64,000 nt of DNA from positions 186,001 through 250,000 of the forward strand of contig NW_022985555.1 in NCBI RefSeq assembly GCF_010093815.1, in the 5' to 3' direction. The first letter of the stretch is position 1. Each line of letters opens with the position of its first letter. Shown in pieces: positions 56,334 through 64,000 of this stretch. The notes below the pieces were generated by a model. That model was not told the origin of the DNA, searched no databases, and saw only the letters and a list, made by a program, of their open reading frames with translations. The position numbers and the translations under genes are program-made. Source of the DNA: Pseudovirgaria hyperparasitica. Taxonomy: Eukaryota; Ascomycota; Dothideomycetes; Acrospermales; Acrospermaceae.

Positions 56334-57029
56334 TGTGTAGTATATTGGAAGCCGGATTTACTGTGAGGTGAGTCGAAAGGACAGTGAAGCCCTGCGCGAT
56401 AAGGACTAAGGCGGTATACAGCTAAATATGATGTATGTTGGGTTGCCACAGATCAGGAGGTCTCGAGCGAGTCTCAGGCACGTCTCACGTTTGGTCTTGG
56501 TACAGAACGAAATTCGTCGGGTTTGCTATGAAAAGATTATGGATTTACAATGCTATATTAGGGATTCGTGAGATCAAGAGTAAAACATGTTGATACAATT
56601 GCGGTGTTTGCATTTGCCGTGGAACGATCACGGTGCGCGCAAGCAATTCCAGTGTTTGTCCAAGTGGTCCTGTCGGCCGGATTTTCGTGACCAGCAGATT
56701 GTGTCTAAGGAGCCAACATGATTTGGCATCTAAGGAGGCGGGCCTCGCTGCTCCTTAACAACGCGGAGCCCTTACCCCATCCCATGTCATGCACCTGTTG
56801 GCCGAGCTCTAAAGATGTTTGATCCAACGAATATTCCGACCTCACCAAAAGAGGATATTACCAGCATACAGCGTGATTCAAAGCAATCTTGTGCTACGAC
56901 CAGTATAGTGCGGTTATCCGCAGTAACCCTGCTTTCGGTGCGGCCAACATCTGTGGAGCACCTCTTTCACTGTTACCCATCCCATCACAACGAACGGCCC
57001 TTTACCTACAACCGTATTCTGCAATAACA
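56334..57029. promoter_or_regulatory. Divergent promoter and possible uORF of the Sds3 gene
   Basis: About 700 bp between the starts of the SDR and the Sds3 gene. A 70-codon frame (56815-57027, starting MFDPTNIPTS) ends with TAA two bases before the Sds3 ATG at 57030 and could act as an upstream frame if transcription starts before it. Confidence 0.45.
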
Positions 57030-58670
57030 ATGGCGCGAGTACAAAGCCTCTCGCCTCAGGCATCGGACTATCAGGGCCGGCCAAACTCTCCTCAACACAT
57101 CTCGAAGCGAGACAAAAGACGCAACATGCTTTCCGAAAAGCTTGTCGATATGGTCACTTCGTTCGCCGACAACCGTGACGCTCATTACCGCGCTCAAGCG
57201 ACAGCTTTGCAAGCTGACCTCAGCTTAATCCTCAAAGCAGACCCATATTCAAATAAGCCACTAGAAGACAACGGCTACGACGTCGCAGAGGTTGCTGCCA
57301 ACGTCACCGGCGGTCAGTCGACAGCTGCACCCAGCCCACATGGCGATTTCGCAGCACAAGTTGGACGGTATTATTCAAAGTTTGTGGACCAAGTGAACGA
57401 TTCGCTTGAAGAGCGTGATGTTGGCTTAACACTCTTACACGTGAGCAACTCAATTCCGCTCTATCTTCGTACACGAGAGCTAATTTGATTGCAGAAAAAA
57501 TATGAGAACCAACTCAACGACATCGAAAAGCTACACGAATACCGCACAAAACTCGCGGTAGAGGAACATAAAGCTCTGAAGGGCACCCTGCGTGAAAGAC
57601 TCATCCAGCAGCTGAATCAGAAGAGATCGCGATTACTTCGAGAAAAGGAACAACTGGATATCGCTGACAGCAACGCCCAGCTCCTTCACCCAAATCAGTT
57701 CACAACTGCACATTCTTCAAGCCCTGGTGGGCCGCAGGGACCAAGAAAAACTCGAAACACAAGACAGCGTGTTGGTGGTGATACAGAAGATGTAGCTGCG
57801 ACAGCAACAGACAATCGGCGCAAGCGAAAGGCAGCTACATACGAAGAAGAAAACGACTCGCCTGGACCAAGTGGACGCAATGTTGACATTGGTACTGGAT
57901 CGCCATTCCGCGATGCCAAAGCGAAGACGGTTTACACCCAGTTCGAAGCACCTGTATACTCGATCGACCGACTCTTTACCGAGAAAGAATTAAGCCTCAG
58001 CAGAAATCATGCCGAGCACGCCACCATCAACTTCTTCCGCAAGCCTAAGGTTCCAGACTCCCGAGAAAATGAAGCTGTGACGAACGGGGTCAACGGTGAC
58101 CACGCGGATGATGAGTCGCACACAGCGATGCTGGAAACTGATCAAGATGACGACGGAAATGCGCAGGACATGATTCGTACAGGCAGCTATCATGCCACAA
58201 GAGGAGCAGCACGCAATGCTCTGGGCGATTACGACAGCCTTACAGAACGTCTCTTCCGCATACCATCATCAGGTCCGGTGTTTTTGACTGCATCATTCTC
58301 AAATATGATTAACAAGCCAAATGCTACGGCGCCACCTCCGCCAGCATTGTTGCCCGGAGACGTGGACGCAGACCTCGCGTTGATGACGCGCGATATCGAT
58401 CCAGGCAACCCTCTTCTGGAGAAAGTTTTGCAGCATTCTGTGAGACCACTACGGACTCGCGAATATCAATACCCGGTGCGACCAGGCGACATCAATGAGG
58501 GGCCGATGCCAATACCGAATCACTTGTACGGTGGAGAACCCATGAGTGCGCAGACTAGTCTTGGTGGGCTCAGCGATGTAGGGCCGTCGGCACTTCGTGG
58601 AGGATCGCGACGAGCAAATCACCTCGAGGTTACGAGCTACACGCCCGAGCGATTCCTGAGTCGACAATGA
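57030..58670 (+). CDS. SDS3: Sds3-like subunit of the Rpd3L histone deacetylase complex
   Basis: Two exons (57030-57440, 57495-58670) separated by a 54-nt intron give 528 residues. The region KRDKRRNMLSEKLVDMV followed by FADNRDAHYRAQ and ILKADPYSNKPLED, then GRYYSKFVDQVN and a long coiled coil across the splice (YENQLNDIEKLHEYRTKLAV, then RLIQQLNQKRSRLLREKEQL) is the Sds3/Dep1-type domain as found in filamentous fungi. DIADSNAQLLHPNQF marks its end. The C-terminal half is low-complexity with short conserved islands (YSIDRLFTEKEL, GDYDSLTERLFRIPSSG). Sds3 holds the deacetylase complex together and is needed for repression. The upstream frame stays open but has no earlier ATG. Confidence 0.88.
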
Positions 58671-60459
58671 GCGTTGAGTCTGATGTGTACGGAGATCAAC
58701 CTAGACTAATATTACGGCATTCAAGTGCAGCAGGCATATGCATCTGCAAAGGAGTTTAACGGTGCTGGAGCAACATGGGATGTATTATTTGGCGCATAAC
58801 GGAGACTTTACATATCAGGGCCAACATAGAACAGGTTGCGACAGGAGGGAATATTTCCAAGGACATCCACAGCGATGGACCGGAGCTCCCACTAGACATG
58901 TAAACACCAGCAGAGGACAAATATCACGAGCATAGCATAGTGATCGCAGATGGTGACCATATCTACACCCATGCAGTGAAAACTCTGCCCTCTATGATTA
59001 CGTTACATGCATTCACCGACTTTACCCCCAAGCCGTCTGCGCCCGGTATTACGGTGGCGTGGATAACCTTTGAAGCCCGACTTACATGTTGCGCTCGTTG
59101 CGCTCGCAGTCAAGTTCTAATCAATTAACAGATGAGCTAGATCGGTATGAAAATGACGCGGTGCTCTCCTTGGATATATGTAACCAATAACTACCCAGCT
59201 AAGTACCCAAGAACCAAAAGAATCGATAAAAGAAGCTCCTGTTCGATCATCTATCGATCATCGGATGACTGCGCGCATTCTTTTTCATGTCACTCGTTCT
59301 TGCGCTGTGGGCGCAATTAACCTCATCCCGGCCGTTGCCCTCTCTGTCTGTCTTTCCCTACCCACGTGTGCGTACTAATGCATCATCTTGAAGCGGCGAG
59401 GAAGACTGCGGTGGCATTCAGGTGAATGGGATACTTGCATGACTCGTTACGTCCCGGCAATGCTCTGTGCATAAAAGACTCCATACCCGCCTCACGAGTC
59501 AAATATCAAGATATGCTATCGTTCTCTGGCTGTGGCGTCCAGCCTTCAGCCGATTCCTGAGCTATTCCATCACCGTTGTTGTGTTTGTGTCAACATTCCC
59601 ATTTTGGCCGTCTCGCTCCTCTTCATCCACGATCTGTATTGTATCATTATAGTTTTCTTAAGTGCCATACACTCATGATTGATGCTTATCATTGTTTATC
59701 TCTCTGGTTTTGTAAAGAGGTACAACGGGTACTACAATGGACAAACTTTGGAATTCGTAGATTGACATATACATACACATGCGTTCGCAACCCCATCCTG
59801 AATGCGCATGGGACAGGAAGACAGGAGAAGATGTCCCTCTGTATGCCGTGGGGGCTATTATTGCAGAGACATTCATAGAGTGGTCCGATGTGCATACTCT
59901 GCGACGTACATAACTTTTCTACTACTACGTGGTTTCTATTTATAACCTCTGGGTACCTGTGTGAGTGCAGCACATGGCACTACTTGCGGCGCTAGAGCCA
60001 TCTTTAGTGGACAGATTGTAGTACTAATTAATTAGGGTTTAGACGTACTAGTGGATCAGTGTGTATCAAGTCGGGATGGTACGGGAGATAGATATGAAAA
60101 TGCCTCAACGCTCATGCTTCGAATGAAGAAAAGAGTACAATGATGAAGATTGAGATTTCTACTCATTTCTCCCCAGAGCTATACATGTGCCATGAGCGTG
60201 TTGTGTGTGAAAGCTAGGCGATTTAGAGGAACTTATCAACTGGTTATGGTAATGATATAGCTCAAGTAGGCACGGTGTGTCCAATACCACTGGAACTCAT
60301 CAGCGATGTCACTTACAGGGGCTTGTATCAGGAGTTCTTTCTGTGACACTGAACCCCACCTGACTGGAAGGGTATATATACAGATGCCAAGGGGTTTGCA
60401 ACGGTCAATTGACTCCGCATGCGCTCTCCCTGGATCCGGAGAAACGCAGTTCAGCCTTC
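58671..60459. other. Gene-free region of 1.8 kb
   Basis: No supportable gene; the longest frames are about 100 codons and overlap on both strands. No repeat family recognised. Confidence 0.55.
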
Positions 60460-62067
60460 ATGTCGCCGTCGACGCGAGGTGCAGTATGGCTCACGCTCCT
60501 TACAACATTCACGTTCTTTACATACCTGACTACGGCGTACAATCCAAGCCTTTGGCCTGAGCATTACACATACGGATTCCACGAGTCATGCGATCCCTTT
60601 CCCTACGTGGAGGATGCCGTGGATGAAGCCATCAGAATGGCGGACGTTAGTGGCGAACACTTTCGACGTATACTTGGGGACCAGGATATGAATTCGGCGT
60701 TCAAGCGCGTGTTCAGGGCCAGAGACTGGTTACTGCCGAGAGACAAGTACGGGCTCAGAGACACGACATGGAAGATCTACAAAATAATCGCGAACATGCG
60801 GCCCTATGGCGGCAGAAGGTGGTGGGATGCGCATATCCACATCTACTGCGACAACGACAAGCGCTGGGAGCTAATGCCGGACCGCGGTGAGCAACCAGAA
60901 CTCTCCGGGGAAATAAACAGTGACCTAGGGCAGCAGCTCAGTCACATTTCTAAGTCCCGGGCCAAGAAATACTCCACGAGCAACATAGAGATGCAGATAG
61001 TGACGCCCAACAGTAAACGTCCCATCGATGACCAAATCTGGGAGGACAAGATGAGCAGTGTGTTTGCGATCGGTCTGCCGGAATGCCGCGACCCGGTTTT
61101 CGAAGAAGAAGAAGGAGGGTATGCCGCGGCGATGTACAATCAAGTGAGGCCAGCGCCGCCATATCGACAAGTGACAACGGTGGCCACGATAAGTGTGTGT
61201 AATGCCCAATCAGCAGCTAGGGTAGCGACGATACGAGAACTGAGGCATGCCGGGTTTTTTAATCGTCACGAGGCTCTGATAGATGACATGGCCTATCTTT
61301 TGAGTTTTCATATTCTACATGAGCTTATGCGTATTCACCCAATGAACAGTAAGCTTACTCTATTATTACTAGACAGTTCTGTTTGCAGCGTGTAGCTAAA
61401 TCACACATCTAGGATTATTCAACGAATCTGCACAGGACTGGGGAGAAATCACCAAGTTAAATGCCACCGATGCATTAAGCAATGCGGCGAATTTAAGTAC
61501 GTCTACCCGCGGTCGTCGTTCGCCATTTGCTAATATGATGAAGCTTTCTTTGCCTTGCTAATGCGAATGCATGCCGTGGGGTGGGTGCTGAGTAGGGACG
61601 AGACAAGAGCCGAACTAGGTGTTCTGACTGGCCCTAACAACATAGAACGGCCAGAGTGGGTTATGCGTAATGCTCCTACTCCTCCTCCTCGTCCTCCCCC
61701 AAGATTTCAAAGATGGGTCGACGCATTAATGAGAGGAATTGGTAAAATTGGCCGTAAAGGGGGCTCGAGTGACTCAGGAAGCGCCTGGTCGGCAAGCAGT
61801 TCAGTGCGCGGTGGTGATGATGTTGATGATGACCCCTTCGCAAACCCAGGAATCGCCCCGCCGGCAGGCAGTTCAGGGAGACATAAGACGCCTACTAAAG
61901 ATTTGAAGGGTAAGGGTAAGGCGAAGGAGGAAGATGATGGAGGTAAGTTTGTCTTGGGAGATGATGATGATGATGAGGATAAGGTGGAGGTTATAAGTGA
62001 CAACCTGTATAATACTCGTGTTACGTATCCACCAGAGCAAGGAAGTAGTCGCCAGCCAATGATATAA
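60460..62067 (+). CDS. Secreted zincin-like protein with altered HExxH motif
   Basis: Three exons (60460-61348, 61413-61496, 61544-62067) encode 498 residues. The start at 60460 (MSPSTRGAVWLTLLT) gives a signal peptide or anchor of about 25 residues; the frame is open upstream without ATG. The middle of the protein has paired cysteines and the segment FHILHELMRIHPMN (about 283-296), matching the zinc helix position of fungal lysine-specific/deuterolysin-like metallopeptidases, but with HELMR where HExxH is expected (His287, Glu288, Arg291); a His follows at 293. After the splice come DALSNAANLT-FFALLMRMH, like the N-A-D-N-Y-x-x-F-A-L block of that family. The tail is disordered: PPPRPPP, a Lys-rich stretch and an acidic VLGDDDDDED. 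It may be a pseudoenzyme or an unusual peptidase. Confidence 0.75.
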
Positions 62068-63177
62068 GAAGACTTTCAGAGATACATCAGATAGTTCGCG
62101 TCATTCACGAGTTCGAAAAGAGTACTTGGGATATAATAGTAGACTTGAACTTGGGCAAAAAGACGTATAATAAATAGAACTAATAATCATAATAAACATG
62201 ATCATAACCAGAGACATAAACATAAACATAATCGTAAACATGATCAAAATCATAATCAGAATCGTAATCATAATCATAATTGATGGTGATGATTAAAGGC
62301 TGCTGCCACGAATTACATAGGTACGACACGTGACCAAGCACGGACTCTAGGTAATGAATAATATGGACGTGGGAGTCCAATACGACGGAACTATTGCGGA
62401 TGACATGGCAACTCTAATAATAATCACCCATCATCGATCTTCCACCGGATTAGACGGAATGCAGCGAAACCTAATAACCTGTTGCACTATTACTAGCTGA
62501 TACCTTAGTCGGGACAAAGCCCCGCTTCTAAGCTGCCGCATCTGCTTCTATATAGGCCTCGCTCTCGCCCGCGATCGCCCTCGGGTGTTTGCCTCTCGCC
62601 TCTCGCCGACAAGCCACTATAACTAATTAGAATACGTACTGCCCCAGTAGTCGCCAAATGTGGCCGTCTGCTGTTGCTGCTGCTGCTTACTTACGATGCG
62701 TTAATCATGAAAAGAGATGACAGCGAGCGAGAGAGAGTCTTGAGCAAGGAAACGACAAGGACCTCGACTTTGCCTGTAACAGCTACTGTTCCTGCTGCGT
62801 GAGATCCGATCCCTAGCTGGTCTGTCCTGTCGTGTCTTTTACTCTCCGCCAGCCTGTAAGAATAGTCCACACACACACTCCTCTCCATTTGGACGGCTTG
62901 AATTGGTTCCGCTTACAAGAGCCGTTAGCATTGTCTTCCAAGTGCATCTGCTACTCACTTCCCATCAAAACTCTTCTCCACCGCGCGCCACCCTCTTCGC
63001 ATCTCTCTGACCTCCCACCGTACCCTCGACATTCCTCTATTCTCCCGGAGCACGACCTTCTCTATCGTAATGTTGCCCGACTGAATCAATCGCTGAATAC
63101 CGACATACTTCTTTCCTCGGCTGCCCGCAAGGCCGCTCTCGCGCCATCTCCATTCGCTACTATATACTACATACACT
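62068..63177. other. Intergenic region with ATAATC microsatellite
   Basis: About 1.1 kb. Contains a degenerate ATAATC/ATAAAC repeat (62165-62285), and from about 62850 onward a C/T-rich stretch that is likely the promoter and leader of the GH76 gene. Confidence 0.6.
62165..62285. repeat. Degenerate hexamer microsatellite
   Basis: Mixed ATAATC, ATAAAC and ATGATC units run for about 120 bp; the minus strand would read as a meaningless Tyr/Asp/Val repeat. Confidence 0.85.
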
Positions 63178-64000
63178 ATGTTGGCCTCACGACTTTTACG
63201 TTATTTCGCTGCGGCGACCGCCTCATTACATATTGGTCATGTCAATGCGATAGACATGGATCCCGATGACCACAGTACGTGTTCCACCCTACTCCGGTGC
63301 TTGGGCGTTGTTGCCTGAGGTTTCGGTACGATGGCTATGCACGTCACCATCAGAACCGTCGGAGCCGAAGTCTTGGCATGCCGCGACCGCGATCACAGCA
63401 TACAACCGCCTTCGCCATCTCGCGCGACCATGCATTGCTGACTGCTTGCAGATAGTGTCAAAGCTGCTGCGTCGACCGTTGCTCATGGTCTCATGAGCTA
63501 TTACCATGGAAATGAATCTGGTCAGCCTGTTGGTTGGCTGCCAAGTCCTTACTACTGGTGGCTCGCCGGTGCCATGTTTGGAGAGGTCTGTCTTTGCGAG
63601 TTGTGCGCTACTGGGAGGCTTCAATGCTGACTGTGCATAGATGGTAGAATACTGGTACTATACCGGTGATGACACATACAATGATTTGGTCATTAAAGGC
63701 CTGCAGGCGCAGGTTGGCGATAACCAAGATTATGAGCCGCTGAATGTCACGAAACAGCTGGTGCGTCGCCTCATTCTTGCACAGAGTCATAGGCTACCTA
63801 CTAATTCAGATCGCAGGGCAACGATGACCAAGACTTCTGGGCATACGCTGTGCTCAGCGCTGCCGAGCTCAAGTTCCCCGATCCACCCCAAGGCCAGCCT
63901 TCGTGGCTTGCGCTCGCTCAAGCCGTCTTCAACAGGCAAATTTCGCGATGGGACGCCCAGACCTGTGGCGGAGGTCTGAGATGGCAGGTCTTTTCCTTCA
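63178..64000 (+). CDS. DFG5: GH76 cell-wall mannosidase Dfg5/Dcw1 (5' part, cut by window end)
   Basis: Exons 63178-63274, 63452-63585, 63641-63760 and 63817 to beyond the window. Exon 1 encodes a signal peptide ([18 protein letters not shown]) and the start of the mature chain. The joins give [17 protein letters not shown], then [35 protein letters not shown], then [21 protein letters not shown] and GGGLRWQVF, the first half of the GH76 alpha6/alpha6 barrel with the catalytic Asp pair in NDDQDFW. These GPI-anchored enzymes link mannoproteins to cell-wall glucan in yeasts and are needed for growth and morphogenesis. The first intron (177 nt) is unusually long for this window. About half or more of the gene lies outside. 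Confidence 0.93.

Noticed and set aside
62180-62380. Tyr/Asp/Val-repeat frame on the minus strand
   Set aside because: It is only the translation of the ATAATC-type microsatellite.

Overview
The window is nuclear DNA of a filamentous ascomycete (Pezizomycotina). The evidence is short introns of about 45-75 nt (GT..AG with CTAAC/CTGAC-like branch sites), roughly one gene per 2-2.5 kb on both strands with no operons, and a typical gene set: heterotrimeric G-alpha, Osh3-type oxysterol-binding protein, Sds3, KEOPS Pcc1, dynein light intermediate chain, Syf2, Dfg5/Dcw1 and secreted repeat or cysteine-containing proteins. Gene style and the secreted families suggest Dothideomycetes, but that is inference. 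Most genes are spliced, so the models below were built by joining exons at splice sites that keep the family motifs in frame.

Layout: 0-10 kb holds a small secreted tandem-repeat protein, a secreted S10 serine carboxypeptidase, a GDPD/PGC1-type phospholipase C whose reading frame carries an in-frame TAA, and a coiled-coil protein. 10.2-15.2 kb is a gene-poor island with short repeats, a perfect 31-bp palindrome and low-complexity tracts. 15.2-23.8 kb is housekeeping-rich: G-alpha, a mitochondrial mS38/Cox24-type protein, a secreted protein, the SDH assembly factor Sdh5 and an SDR. 24.6-36.3 kb holds an unrecognised nuclear-looking protein, Osh3, a small mitochondrial protein, Pcc1, dynein LIC and a spliceosomal RRM protein (Ist3/Snu17 type). 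36.4-49.1 kb mixes metabolic enzymes (SDR, medium-chain reductase, epoxide hydrolase, MFS exporter) with Syf2 and a tyrosine-phosphatase-like protein; a 1.9-kb gene-free stretch here contains an 11-bp phased TCGGG array. 49.6-52.4 kb is a divergent pair, a two-tailed 3-hydroxyisobutyrate/L-threonate-type dehydrogenase and a class II aldolase, sharing a 401-bp promoter with three close CreA-type motifs. It looks like a split four-carbon acid-sugar catabolic module. 52.6-64 kb has a BRCT protein, a MAPEG protein, a membrane SDR, Sds3, a secreted zincin-like protein whose HExxH motif is altered, and the 5' part of a GH76 (Dfg5/Dcw1) cell-wall mannosidase cut by the window end.

The items most worth following are the divergent dehydrogenase/aldolase module, the zincin-like secreted protein with HELMR in place of HExxH, the secreted repeat protein with dibasic sites, the interrupted PGC1 gene, and the phased 11-bp repeat. 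No rRNA, tRNA, CRISPR array or intact mobile element was recognised.
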